From assembly GCF_024345375.1 (NCBI RefSeq), contig NZ_JAGQAZ010000001.1, positions 682,001-746,000 on the forward strand: DNA of 64,000 nt. The letters are read 5' to 3'. The notes under the pieces were generated by a model. The model was given only the letters and a program-made list of their open reading frames with translations. It had not been told where the DNA came from and searched no databases. Positions 16,768-26,007 of this stretch are shown here, piece by piece. Both the position numbers and the translations under genes were made by a program. Origin of the DNA: Cyanobium sp. WAJ14-Wanaka (lineage in GTDB: Bacteria; Cyanobacteriota; Cyanobacteriia; PCC-6307; Cyanobiaceae). Positions within the stretch are counted from its first letter, which is position 1, and every line of letters begins with the position of its first letter.

Positions 16768-18717
16768 CTATAGCTTGCGAGCTAGGGCCCTAGCCATGCC
16801 ATCGCGGCTAGCCAGGCCCCTAAGCGAATCAATTGGTAGTCCAGCGGCTGGCAGGCCCTGGGGCAAGGCCCCTAATCCCTGGCTATTTACTTCGAATACG
16901 GGAACTTGACGCAGGCCGTTGGGGCTCAGTTGGTCCTCAAGTTGGGCCAGGTGGGCTGTCTCGGGCAGCCAAACCAAATCCCCCCGCCGGCACTCCCTGA
17001 GACAGGGCATGGCCGCTGGGGCTTCTCCAACGGCAGCGGCAGCGCCTTCAGCAGATCGAGCAGCGGTGATCGAGCGCTGCAAATCGGGCAGGGTCACCAA
17101 ACCGACAACCCAGGAACCATCCACAACCATCAAGCAGTGGCCATGGCTGCTGACCAAGCTGACCAGGGCCTGGTCGGCGGGTAAATCAATCGGCAAGAGC
17201 AGGGGGGCCTCCGGCTCAAACGCCTCCGTCACAGCCGTGGCGGTGAGCTGGCGCCGGCGCTGCTCCTCCTGAAGATCGGGGCCCAGCAAGCCAGGATCGC
17301 TAATGCCCTTCCAGCGCTCTACCAACAGGGCACTGAGGCCCGCCGCCGCCATCAGGGGCAGCACGATCCTGATGTCGCGGGTTAGTTCAAACAGCAGCAA
17401 GAGGGCGGTCAATGGGGCCCTGGCACTGCCCGCCAGCACCGCCGCCATTCCGACCATGGCATAGGCAGGTGGTTCCGCCACCGGCAGGTGCAAGCCGCTC
17501 TCCCCCAGCAGTTGGCCATAGCAATTTCCCAGCAAAGCTCCGAGCACCAGGGAAGGCGCAAAACCACCGCCAACAAAACCAGTGGCATTGCTGACACCCG
17601 TGGCCAATAGCTTTACGCAAAGCAGACCCAGCAGGGTGAGCAAGGGCAGCCCGCCATTGCTGCCAAGCAGGGCCTCAATCGTGTCGTAGCCGACGCCGAG
17701 CACTTGGGGGAAGACCAGGGCCATCAGACCAACTGCCGCGCCCCCCAAGGCCGTCGGCACACCGGCGGGCCAACGGCGCAGCCATTGCTGAAGTGCCTCA
17801 CTGCGCCCCAGCGACAACAGGCTGATCAGAGCCCAGGAAAGGCCACTGGCCAGCAGGCCCAGGCCCAGATATAGGGGCAATTCCAGGGGCGAGCGCACCT
17901 CGTAGGCAGGCAGCCTCAAAATTGGCGTATCACCCAGCACCAACTGGGTCACCAGGGTGGAAGCAACCGCCGCCACCAACACCGCCCGGACGTTGGGCCG
18001 GCCCGGCAGCGCACTAAAACTGCCCTCCAGGGCAAAAAACACACCAGCGATCGGGGCCTTGAAACCCGCTGCCAAACCGGCGGCCACCCCTGCAGCCACA
18101 AGGGCCTTCTGACTTTCAGGCGAAAGGCTCGAGCGCAGGGCCACCCAGAGGCCAAGGTTGGCGCCACTCTCCACACTTGGCCCCTCCGGGCCCAGGGAGG
18201 CACCACTGCCCAGGCTCAAGGAGGCAGCAAGCAAACGCTGGAAGGGGAGCTTCGGTTTGGCGGCCACCGAGCCATCGGCCATCGCCATCACCGAAGGCAG
18301 GCCTGGACCCAAATCACCACCAAAACGCCGCAACAGGCCCACCACCAATCCCCCCAGGGTGGGCACCACCACCACGGGCCAAAGGCTCAGCCAGTCGGAC
18401 AGGCTCGAGGTCGGCAGGGGCGGAGGCTCCGGCGCCGCCAAGGGGGGGGGCAAAAAGCCCAGCCCGCCTAGGCCCACCTGCAGCAGGGCCTGGAGCGGAG
18501 TCGTAGTGGCCGGGGGCAGGGGGGGCAACTCCATGGGCAGCTGGGCTGGCTGGCTGCGCCCAAAGGAGAGAAGCAGGTCTACGAAAGGTCCGAACAGACC
18601 GTTGTTGATGAAGCCAAGCAACTCATGGAAGGCGACCACGGCCAGGCCAGTGAGGGTGCCAACCAAGGCAGCCCAGGCCAGCAAACTCCACTGGAATGGC
18701 AACGCCCTGGCCTCCAT
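16768..18717 (-). CDS. CLC-type anion channel/transporter with CBS region
   Basis: This is a membrane protein of about 649 residues with the CLC fold (about 60-460) and a C-terminal region typical of CBS domains (from about 480). The external gating glutamate motif is present as GPEGP (Glu178). The anion-selectivity motif, GSGIP in chloride carriers, reads GPGLP (137-141). At the place of the inner proton glutamate the sequence is FALEG, with Gly where E. coli CLC has Glu203. The third motif GGGFAPSLV is also seen. ATG 18717 is the first usable start after hemC; the longer frame to 18873 would overlap hemC by 89 nt. Confidence 0.88.
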   Translation of the reverse strand: MEARALPFQWSLLAWAALVGTLTGLAVVAFHELLGFINNGLFGPFVDLLLSFGRSQPAQLPMELPPLPPATTTPLQALLQVGLGGLGFLPPPLAAPEPPPLPTSSLSDWLSLWPVVVVPTLGGLVVGLLRRFGGDLGPGLPSVMAMADGSVAAKPKLPFQRLLAASLSLGSGASLGPEGPSVESGANLGLWVALRSSLSPESQKALVAAGVAAGLAAGFKAPIAGVFFALEGSFSALPGRPNVRAVLVAAVASTLVTQLVLGDTPILRLPAYEVRSPLELPLYLGLGLLASGLSWALISLLSLGRSEALQQWLRRWPAGVPTALGGAAVGLMALVFPQVLGVGYDTIEALLGSNGGLPLLTLLGLLCVKLLATGVSNATGFVGGGFAPSLVLGALLGNCYGQLLGESGLHLPVAEPPAYAMVGMAAVLAGSARAPLTALLLLFELTRDIRIVLPLMAAAGLSALLVERWKGISDPGLLGPDLQEEQRRRQLTATAVTEAFEPEAPLLLPIDLPADQALVSLVSSHGHCLMVVDGSWVVGLVTLPDLQRSITAARSAEGAAAAVGEAPAAMPCLRECRRGDLVWLPETAHLAQLEDQLSPNGLRQVPVFEVNSQGLGALPQGLPAAGLPIDSLRGLASRDGMARALARKL

Positions 18718-18736
18718 GGGGCCGGGCTGATCAGCA

Positions 18737-18772
18737 GGTCCCCTATGGTCAATCGGTCCCCTGTGCTCAGCG
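18737..18772. repeat. Two 18-nt direct repeats in the hemC-CLC spacer
   Basis: Two adjacent 18-nt units (18737-18754 and 18755-18772) both begin GGTCCCCT and share most other positions. They lie in the 67-nt leader of the minus-strand CLC gene, in frame with it but without an ATG, GTG or TTG between them and the hemC stop. Confidence 0.55.
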
Positions 18773-18784
18773 GGATCTAGGGGA

Positions 18785-19747
18785 TCAGGCTTCTGGCCGA
18801 ACGGTCGCAAAGATTTCCTCCAGTATCTCGCCCGCACCCTGGGCCCGCAGGGCCTCGGCGAGGGCAATGCCAATGGCCTCAGGGTCCTGCTGGGGGCCGC
18901 GTCTCACATCCCGAATCAGCCGTAGGCCATCAAGGCTGGCAACCATGCCGGTGAGCACCAACTCGGCCTGCTCAGCCTCCCCCTCAAAGCAGCTGTTGAC
19001 CCCAATCGGAACCTGGCAGCCACCCTCCAGCTGACGCAAAAAGGCCCGTTCAGCCAAGCAACGCCGTGCCGTAGGTAAGTGCTCTAACACCTTGATTTGG
19101 GCCAGAACTGCCTCGTCGCCCTCCCGGCACTCAATGCCCAGGGCCCCCTGACCGACAGCATGCAGGGAAATGGAAGGGTCAATTAATTCATGGATCCGAT
19201 CGGCCAGGCCGAGGCGACCCAGGCCCGCTGCAGCCAAAATCAAACAGTCGAATTCACCGGAATCCAGCTTCTCCAGGCGGGTGATCACGTTGCCCCGCAC
19301 GTCCTTGAAGGTGAGGTGGGGATAGTGGTGGCGCAGCTGGGCCAACCGCCTCAGGGAGCTGGTGCCAACCACCGCCCCCTCGGGCAGGGTCGCCAGGCTT
19401 TTATCGCTGTGCCTGGCATGGACCACAAGCGCATCGGCAGGATCCTCCCTCTCTGTGATGCAACCGAGCATCAAGCCATCCGGGAGGTTGGTGGGCAGGT
19501 CCTTGAGGCTATGGACGGCGATGTCGGCCTGGTCCACCAACATCTGAGCCTCCAATTCCTTGGTGAATAGGCCCTTGTCGCCAATTTTGGCCAGGGCAAC
19601 ATCGAGAATTTTGTCGCCCTGGGTAGCCATCGCCTCGATGCTGATCTCCAGGCCCTGGTGGGCCTGGAGGAGTTCATCGCGCACCCAATGGGTCTGCACC
19701 ATGGCCAGCTGGCTGCGGCGGGAGGCGATGCGCAGGGTATTGGCCAT
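18785..19747 (-). CDS. hemC: Porphobilinogen deaminase (hydroxymethylbilane synthase)
   Basis: HemC joins four porphobilinogens into hydroxymethylbilane in tetrapyrrole synthesis. The 320-residue protein is full length. It starts with the typical [14 protein letters not shown], has the substrate-binding [12 protein letters not shown] and [17 protein letters not shown] blocks, and carries the cysteine (Cys244 in [10 protein letters not shown]) that holds the dipyrromethane cofactor. It sits upstream of the CLC gene on the same strand, with a 67-nt spacer. Confidence 0.97.
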   Translation of the reverse strand: MANTLRIASRRSQLAMVQTHWVRDELLQAHQGLEISIEAMATQGDKILDVALAKIGDKGLFTKELEAQMLVDQADIAVHSLKDLPTNLPDGLMLGCITEREDPADALVVHARHSDKSLATLPEGAVVGTSSLRRLAQLRHHYPHLTFKDVRGNVITRLEKLDSGEFDCLILAAAGLGRLGLADRIHELIDPSISLHAVGQGALGIECREGDEAVLAQIKVLEHLPTARRCLAERAFLRQLEGGCQVPIGVNSCFEGEAEQAELVLTGMVASLDGLRLIRDVRRGPQQDPEAIGIALAEALRAQGAGEILEEIFATVRPEA

Positions 19748-19830
19748 TCGGTGCCGGCTAGAAGCAAATCACTGTTGCCCAGCCTAAAGATGCGAGGCCA
19801 CCTGCCCAAGGCCGCGGCACCAGACCGTGA

Positions 19831-20238
19831 TCAGGCGAAAAAATTGAGCGGCAAGGGGCCCCAGGTGGCATCGCCATCCGGCTCGCTCGAGTCCTGGCCG
19901 GAAATGAGAATGCCCTCCCCAAGGCCATCTTCAGGGCGGATCAAATAGGAGCCAGTGTTTTGGTTCGCCTTGAGGAAAACGGGTCCGCCTGGAACTGGAT
20001 TAGCGGATTCAGAAGGAGCAGGCTCGAGGCGCGTCCAACCGAGCCGTTGCTCCATCGCCCTCAAGGAATCCACCGCCAAATCGGCAGAGGGAGCCATGAT
20101 CCCGGCCGTAAACCAGGCGCAACGGGCCATGACGGCCGCCAGCTCCAGGGCCAACTGCTCAGCCTGGCCAGTGCCGAGCTCGGGGGCCGTGCGAAGCACC
20201 CTCAAATCAGCAAGGGTTAGGGAGGTGGAATTCGCCAT
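19831..20238 (-). CDS. DUF1824 family protein
   Basis: This 135-residue soluble protein fits the DUF1824 family of cyanobacteria and plants, which has a structure but no assigned function. The pattern recognised is an N-terminal helical part starting SLTLADLRVL, followed by GPVFLKANQNTGSYL and the ending GEGILISGQDSSEPDG...GPLPLNFF. It is upstream of hemC on the same strand (83-nt gap) and divergent from the GT2 gene that begins the AT-rich island. Confidence 0.75.
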   Translation of the reverse strand: MANSTSLTLADLRVLRTAPELGTGQAEQLALELAAVMARCAWFTAGIMAPSADLAVDSLRAMEQRLGWTRLEPAPSESANPVPGGPVFLKANQNTGSYLIRPEDGLGEGILISGQDSSEPDGDATWGPLPLNFFA

Positions 20239-20329
20239 TATTTAAGTCAAAGCTCAACGCCACCTAGCATCACCTCCAGCAGGTCAAACGCAAACCCTGG
20301 AAGATCCAGCCTCCACACCACAGATCTGG

Positions 20330-21298
20330 GTGGTTTCTGCCTGTTTCAACGAAGCGCAAGGTATTGCTTCTTTTATCGAGGCGGTCCGTTCCCAGGGTTG
20401 TATCAACAGATTGGTATTGGTAGACGACGGTTCTAAGGACCAAAGCGCGGCGATCGTCAGGCAACAGATTGCGGCAGATAAACAGGCAGGCCAAGGCATC
20501 AATTGCCAAATCAGCCTCATCTCCCTAACCCGAAACTTCGGCAAGGAGGCGGCAATGCTGGCCGGCCTCGACTTTGCCAAAGGCAGGTGCGATGCAGCAG
20601 TTCTCATGGACTCAGACCTGCAACATCCGCCAGAACTTCTGGTTGAAATGGTGGCGGCCTTCCAGGCTGGGGCAGAAATAGTTACGGCAATCCGGCGCGA
20701 TCGTCAGGGAGAATCGGGGATTAAGGCCACCAGTGCCCATTGGTTTTACTCACTGTTTAACCACCTGGTCGATTCGATTCAACTGGTGGATGGGGCGGGC
20801 GATTACCGACTGCTGAGTGGGGCAGCCCTGAATTCCCTTACCCAGCTAAGGGAGGGGGGTAGGTTCTCAAAGGGGCTATTCCCCTGGATTGGCTTTGAAA
20901 ATGTAGACGTTTACTATGCCTGTCCAACTAGAGGTAGTGGCCAAACATCCTGGAATTTATCCAGTCTCTGGAACTATGCCCTTGATGGCATTTTTGGCTT
21001 TTCACTGGTCCCCCTGAAGGTCTGGTCAGGAATAGGTGCATTTATTTCAGCCTCAAGCGTGCTCTACTCGATCTACTTTGCAATCCACACGCTGCTCTAC
21101 GGCATAGACGTGGCAGGCTTTCCAAGCCTGATTGTAGCAATTACATTTTTGGGCGGTATTCAACTGATTGGCATTGGCATCCTTGGGGAGTACATCGGCC
21201 GCATCTTTCTGGAGGTCAAAACTCGACCAAACTATTTAGTCAGGGCAGTTGATGGCAGCGTCCCGAAGAAGTCTAGAAAGATTAAGAAACAGTTCTAG
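20330..21298 (+). CDS. GT2 polyprenyl-phosphate glycosyltransferase (DPM1/GtrB-like)
   Basis: This is a GT-A fold enzyme expected to move a sugar from a nucleotide to polyprenyl phosphate at the inner face of the plasma membrane. Seen are the VDDGSKD nucleotide site, DSDLQHP (DxD-like metal site) and two C-terminal membrane segments (about 230-252 and 265-290), the usual GtrB/ArnC-type layout in 322 aa. The GTG at 20330 falls inside the first beta strand (VVSACFNEAQG). The frame is open upstream to 20246 with only a CTG (20297) as a further start, so the N-terminus is uncertain. It converges on the GtrA-YdjC gene. Base composition is AT-richer than the flanks. Confidence 0.85.
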   Translation: MVSACFNEAQGIASFIEAVRSQGCINRLVLVDDGSKDQSAAIVRQQIAADKQAGQGINCQISLISLTRNFGKEAAMLAGLDFAKGRCDAAVLMDSDLQHPPELLVEMVAAFQAGAEIVTAIRRDRQGESGIKATSAHWFYSLFNHLVDSIQLVDGAGDYRLLSGAALNSLTQLREGGRFSKGLFPWIGFENVDVYYACPTRGSGQTSWNLSSLWNYALDGIFGFSLVPLKVWSGIGAFISASSVLYSIYFAIHTLLYGIDVAGFPSLIVAITFLGGIQLIGIGILGEYIGRIFLEVKTRPNYLVRAVDGSVPKKSRKIKKQF

Positions 21299-21320
21299 TC
21301 ACGTAAGCCAAATTCCCAAC

Positions 21321-22604
21321 TCATTTACGGATTAAACAGGCCAGCGACTCGAACTCCCTCTGGCGCCAAGGTGAAGCATAAAACCTACGAGACAGGTGGT
21401 AACTGGGATCTATCACCTCGAGGTTTGAGGGACGATCCACATCAATAAAGGCCGGGTGAACTAGCAACAGGGAAGGGGTAGAAGCAGACGAAACTGAAAC
21501 CTGCCTAAGTTTTATGAGGCAGGCAGCAAGAGGAGCTCCGGCCATGCGGCCAGTGAATAGGACTCCTGAAAAAGACCCATTGGTAGAGATCTGCTCGTAA
21601 GCCAAAACAGGTGTAATGACGCTATTCAAGTATTTCAAAACTAAGCTCTTAACAACGCCGCCATGGCCTAGGGCCGAAAGCCAGAATCTGTAGGCCAATC
21701 CTGGCGGCCATGGTTCATTAATAGTGCGGATCCAAGTTGGTCGCATCGATGGAGGAAGCCTAAGCAATTGACGCCAGACAATTGGCAACAAATGCACGTG
21801 TTGGTGACCATCAAGGGAGAAAGAGGTCTTGCCAGTTAATTGCTTATATTTAGAAATCTGGGCCTGAATTTCAATGCCGATTTGCTGGAAAAGCCGGCGC
21901 GATCTGGAAAGGGGCAGAACGGAAGCCATTAATAAAAAACCAAAACCCAAACGTAGGTTTCCCTTACCATCAACTAAATCGGGGATGAGGTGGACAGGGG
22001 CAGTTGGGGGACCCTCCGTAAGCACAAGGTGAAGGGCCAATTCCATTTGGGGACGCCTACGCCAACCTGCTAGGGCATGCTCAAGAGCAGGGGCGGACAC
22101 CATCAGGCTGGCACTATCAAGTTGGTGGCGATCAAACAGCTCAAAAATTGCTTCGTTGACAAATTTTGCCAGGCCTAGATCATCAGCATGGAAACGCACG
22201 GGCAAGACAAAATCAGGCTCAGGCGAAGAATGTAGACGAGCCGTATGGCGAGCCGCAGAATTCCAAACCAGGTAATTTACAACTGTTGGGGTCAATACCA
22301 ACAGGACCGTTGCAGTCAGTGATCGGGCAAATGCCCCTAAAGCAATTGGCAAAAGAAGGCTAAGAACTACGTTAACTATCAACTGCAGTGCGAGCCAAGG
22401 CCTGGGGAAAAGACGACCACCGGTTTGCTTCTTAAAGCTAAATCTGGAGTGAGCAACAAAACTCCAGATTGAAGCTGATAGCAAAGCCAGCAGGTTGGCC
22501 AGCAGCAAATAAAAACCCAATCCCGAAAGAGCTAATAATATAAACGCATGCAGTAGAGCGGCAAGCACGCCCACCAATCCATATTTCCCCAGGTCTGCAA
22601 ACAT
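21321..22604 (-). CDS. GtrA flippase-like domain fused to YdjC/ChbG deacetylase
   Basis: The 427-residue protein joins two families. Residues 1-120 are a GtrA-like domain with four membrane segments (start MFADLGKYGLVGVLAALLHA, then FSFKK after the second hairpin), thought to help flip polyprenyl-linked sugars. Residues about 133-427 are a YdjC/ChbG carbohydrate deacetylase: HADDLGL (His139, Asp141, Asp142), LALHLVLTEG (His192) and DGHQHVHLLP (Asp265 to His271) supply the metal and catalytic residues. ATG 22604 is 4 nt after the stop of the GT39 gene; the longer frame to 22784 would overlap it. Removal of an acetyl group from a lipid-linked amino sugar is inferred. Confidence 0.85.
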   Translation of the reverse strand: MFADLGKYGLVGVLAALLHAFILLALSGLGFYLLLANLLALLSASIWSFVAHSRFSFKKQTGGRLFPRPWLALQLIVNVVLSLLLPIALGAFARSLTATVLLVLTPTVVNYLVWNSAARHTARLHSSPEPDFVLPVRFHADDLGLAKFVNEAIFELFDRHQLDSASLMVSAPALEHALAGWRRRPQMELALHLVLTEGPPTAPVHLIPDLVDGKGNLRLGFGFLLMASVLPLSRSRRLFQQIGIEIQAQISKYKQLTGKTSFSLDGHQHVHLLPIVWRQLLRLPPSMRPTWIRTINEPWPPGLAYRFWLSALGHGGVVKSLVLKYLNSVITPVLAYEQISTNGSFSGVLFTGRMAGAPLAACLIKLRQVSVSSASTPSLLLVHPAFIDVDRPSNLEVIDPSYHLSRRFYASPWRQREFESLACLIRK

Positions 22605-22608
22605 GGGC

Positions 22609-24129
22609 TTAAGTCTTAGCTGAAGCAATACTTTCGCGATACAGGGAATAACGGCGAAAATCCTTGATCCTGTCAAACTTACCAACAAATTCCGAACTCT
22701 GAAGGAGGGATTGATCACCACGTCCCAATGCCAGATACAAACGACCAGGCTGATCAAGCTGGGCCGTAAGTTGTTGCTTGTCAAAAACGGAAACCACCCT
22801 ATCCCTACTGTAAAATCCAGCCGAAAATGGATATTGATCCCAGTAAACCAAACGGGATCCAGGTTGACTTAATCGTGAATATACATTAACTAGTGATCGT
22901 TGTGATTTACGCTCACCGTAACCTGTCAACGGGAAAACAAGCATGAATAGTAAAGAGCCGATCAATATGATTCTCAAGCCGAGGGTAAGCAGCCGATCAA
23001 CCCTTGCAGGATCAAAGCGGACAAGATAGTAACCACCTAGCAAGGCCAACGCCGGGATGCCTGGCAATACATAGGGCATGATGATATTCCTAGAAAAAGT
23101 AAAAAATACAGCAGGTGCTAAGCCCCAACAAAGCAAATAGTTTCTCCAGCCGTCGTCGCCCGCAACAGCAAATGGAGCTTGAAGCTGGGAGATTGGGAAA
23201 CTCAATCTGCGATTACGGTAGAACAGAAAAAGAGGAAGCAGGATTGTCCAAGGGATGAGCATGTAAATCAAATATATCCATATAGTTCCATGGGCATGAT
23301 GATGGGCATTGCCATACAAGTCCCCATTCCAGCCTGGGACTAGGAAGCGATTGATATGCTCCCCAATCAAAAAGTAATTTAGAAAGCCAGGGGTCTTAGC
23401 CTCGGCTGCCCAATACCAGGGAGCTGCAACCAAAAGACTAAGTAGGGGACCTCTGATCCAGGGCAATCTAACTACAGCAGGGAAAAATGATCGATTGAAA
23501 AGTAGCCAGGCACCTATGGCAAGAAAGGCAAGTACTATGGCCAGGGGTCCCTTTGCCAATAAACCCCAACCCAAGCTAACAAAAAATAACCAAATAACAC
23601 CACCGCTTCGAGGATACTCAGAAGCAGATTGGACACTCAACCAAAAGCTCCACATTGATACAACTAGCCCAAGGGTTAGGGCCATGTCGGTCATTACTGC
23701 ACCAGAAGCAAAATAATAAATCAAACATCCACTTAACAAGGAGATAGCTATGACGGCCTCTCGTTTTGAGCGACGAATGCCAAGATCCCAGACAAACCAA
23801 CCACCAATTATCCCCAGAATCCAATGGGGAAAGCGGGCAGTAAACTCGTTAGCACCGAATAACTTAAAGCTAATGACGGTAGCCCAAAATGACAACGGTG
23901 GCTTACCCCAGAATGGAACACCAGGCCGAAACCACGGGGTTATCCAATCATTCTTATCGGCCATAATTTGAGCAATGTCGGCATAGCGAGCTTCAGTGGT
24001 ATCCATAAGGGGATATGTAGCCAACATTGCCAACCTCACCATGGCAATGGCCGCCACTAGGGCCAAAAGGGGATTGCCGTGGATCCAACTCCTCAATGCA
24101 ATTAGTTTCCAGTCCAGCATTGTTTTCAT
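22609..24129 (-). CDS. GT39/ArnT-like glycosyltransferase
   Basis: This integral-membrane glycosyltransferase of the PMT/ArnT superfamily has 506 residues and about 11-12 hydrophobic segments. The first periplasmic loop has the acidic motif DTTEARYADIAQIM (Asp43, Glu46), followed by WITPWFRPGVPFWGKPP, the pattern of ArnT-type enzymes that use polyprenyl-phosphate sugars as donor on the periplasmic side. The acceptor is unknown; lipid A, another lipid or a protein are all possible. It is the third of four cotranscribed island genes (35 nt after the previous, 4 nt before the next). Confidence 0.88.
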   Translation of the reverse strand: MKTMLDWKLIALRSWIHGNPLLALVAAIAMVRLAMLATYPLMDTTEARYADIAQIMADKNDWITPWFRPGVPFWGKPPLSFWATVISFKLFGANEFTARFPHWILGIIGGWFVWDLGIRRSKREAVIAISLLSGCLIYYFASGAVMTDMALTLGLVVSMWSFWLSVQSASEYPRSGGVIWLFFVSLGWGLLAKGPLAIVLAFLAIGAWLLFNRSFFPAVVRLPWIRGPLLSLLVAAPWYWAAEAKTPGFLNYFLIGEHINRFLVPGWNGDLYGNAHHHAHGTIWIYLIYMLIPWTILLPLFLFYRNRRLSFPISQLQAPFAVAGDDGWRNYLLCWGLAPAVFFTFSRNIIMPYVLPGIPALALLGGYYLVRFDPARVDRLLTLGLRIILIGSLLFMLVFPLTGYGERKSQRSLVNVYSRLSQPGSRLVYWDQYPFSAGFYSRDRVVSVFDKQQLTAQLDQPGRLYLALGRGDQSLLQSSEFVGKFDRIKDFRRYSLYRESIASAKT

Positions 24130-24164
24130 GCTACGAAAAAATGATTATTAAATAATGATCAGTC

Positions 24165-26000
24165 CTAGTGCTTAAAAAATACTTGCAGGGGGCATCTGAT
24201 CAGTAAATGTGAACTTCGTCGGGCGATGAGACTACAGGTCTCTCCGTATAAGGAGATTGAATAGGGGTAAGCCAAGGAATTAAGGCCAAACCCCTCACCA
24301 GAAAAGCCAAATTCCTTCAACTCCCTACCGGTGCCCAAAACTAAAACTGACTGATCACTGTTAATAGATCTACTATCAAACTCCGGTTCGTTTTTCAAGG
24401 CGGCCTGCTTACCAATATAAGCCTCAAAAACCTGATCAGACTTTCGCACAAATAAAGCGCTTCTATTCGAATAAAAAATGGAACTATAGCGCTTGAAACC
24501 AACAACAACAATGGGTTGATCTGGTGCTGAAATATCACCAGCAATACGGGCAAGTTCACGCACTGGCTTAAGGCGTTCTCGATCGACTATTGGAGAAACT
24601 AAAGGTAGGGAAAAGGTAATGGCAGATAGCAGCACGACTGCGTTTGGAACCCAAATAAACGGAAGACGACCTGGCCTTATCGAGAGAAATATTATTGCGC
24701 CCGAGAGTAGGGCGAGGTAAATGCTGATTGCAACAGGGTTCAGAGCGCTAAGAAGCGCCCGATTAAAATTGGGGAAATCAGGAATGGGACGTAGAAATCG
24801 CGGCAGTAGGACAATCGCCAATGAAGAAACAGCCAATAGGCCAGAGTTGATCCAGCCGGTAATTACCAGGCCTCTGCCAAATGGACGATCGGGTTGAAAT
24901 GGCTGAAACAGGAGAGAAACCGTCAATGCACCAGCCGGTAGAACTGGCAATATGTAGCCGGGGAGCTTAGTTGAAGCTAAAGAAAAGAAAAGAAAGATCA
25001 ATGTTATCCAAAGCACAGCAAACAATGCAACATCGCTTTCCGATCTATTTTGCCTCCATTCGCTGAGCTGCCAAAAGCGAAGCCTGACCAGTGCGACCGG
25101 CAAAAACAGGGACCATGGCAACATCAATAAAAGCAACCAAGGCAAATAGAACCATGGTGGTCCTGGGTGAGAATAAAGAACAGACGTGAAGCGCTGAAAA
25201 TTACTATATCCAATAAAACGTTGTAAAAACTCCCACCCATTTGCCTGGGTAGCCGCCACATACCAAGGCAGTGTTACCCCAAGGAAGAGGGAAACCAACG
25301 GAATCCAAGGAGTAGCGCGAATCTCAGAGAAAAGTTGACCTTTTAGAAACAAAAAACCAATGATTACTAAACCTGGCAGCAACAGGCCCACGGGCCCCTT
25401 TGCCATCACTGCAATGCCGCAAAATAATGCCAAGGTGACATGACCGATTTTTCGCTGGTTCAGGCAAGATCCAGCTAAGTAGGCCAGAAGAAAGCCCAAC
25501 AGAGCCAGGGAAATGGCACTTGCAAGAAACATATCTGTAACTGAAGCCCTGGCCCAACCAATCCAACCCGGTGAAAGGGCAAGCAAGGTGCCTGCCAAGG
25601 TTGCTCTGCCAACGCGATTGCGACTCGACTCCTCCCGGGATCCCAACCTCAAGACAACCCCAAAAAGGGCCAAAACCGTGACCGTGGCTGATAAGGCTGT
25701 TGGACACCTAGCCGCCCATTCCGTCACACCAAATACACGAAAGCTGAGGGCAACCATCCAGTAGCCCCAGACTGGGTAGTCGAAAAAGGTTTCGCCATTC
25801 CATCTGGGGGTGATCCAGTCTCCAGAGAGCAGCATTTGTCGAGGAATCTCAACAAATAAACCCTCAGTTTTATCCATCAAGCCCAAGCTTCCCAGCTGGT
25901 TCCAAAAGACCAAGATGCATAAACCAAGCAAAGCCAAAAAGCCAGCTAGTGCAGGTCGACGTCCTTCAACCTCACACCATTTACCGAGAGAATTGATCAT
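24165..26000 (-). CDS. GT39/ArnT-like glycosyltransferase, second copy
   Basis: This second PMT/ArnT-like membrane enzyme has 611 residues from ATG 26000 (MINSLGKWCE), 7 nt after the previous gene's stop. The frame runs to 26063, but that would overlap the upstream gene. The catalytic-loop motif is MDKTEGLFVEIPRQML (Asp43, Glu46), followed by GDWITPRWNGE. There are about 12 membrane segments and a soluble C-terminal part with a conserved-looking VVVGFKRYSSIFYSNR segment. It is clearly diverged from its neighbour, so the pair likely differ in donor or acceptor. Base composition is AT-rich. Confidence 0.88.
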   Translation of the reverse strand: MINSLGKWCEVEGRRPALAGFLALLGLCILVFWNQLGSLGLMDKTEGLFVEIPRQMLLSGDWITPRWNGETFFDYPVWGYWMVALSFRVFGVTEWAARCPTALSATVTVLALFGVVLRLGSREESSRNRVGRATLAGTLLALSPGWIGWARASVTDMFLASAISLALLGFLLAYLAGSCLNQRKIGHVTLALFCGIAVMAKGPVGLLLPGLVIIGFLFLKGQLFSEIRATPWIPLVSLFLGVTLPWYVAATQANGWEFLQRFIGYSNFQRFTSVLYSHPGPPWFYLPWLLLLMLPWSLFLPVALVRLRFWQLSEWRQNRSESDVALFAVLWITLIFLFFSLASTKLPGYILPVLPAGALTVSLLFQPFQPDRPFGRGLVITGWINSGLLAVSSLAIVLLPRFLRPIPDFPNFNRALLSALNPVAISIYLALLSGAIIFLSIRPGRLPFIWVPNAVVLLSAITFSLPLVSPIVDRERLKPVRELARIAGDISAPDQPIVVVGFKRYSSIFYSNRSALFVRKSDQVFEAYIGKQAALKNEPEFDSRSINSDQSVLVLGTGRELKEFGFSGEGFGLNSLAYPYSISLYGETCSLIARRSSHLLIRCPLQVFFKH

Positions 26001-26007
26001 GGACTTC

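Noticed and set aside
18158-18730. Long open frame on the plus strand opposite the CLC gene.
   Set aside because: It is Pro/Arg/Gly-rich with no recognisable domain; it is the complement of high-GC coding sequence.
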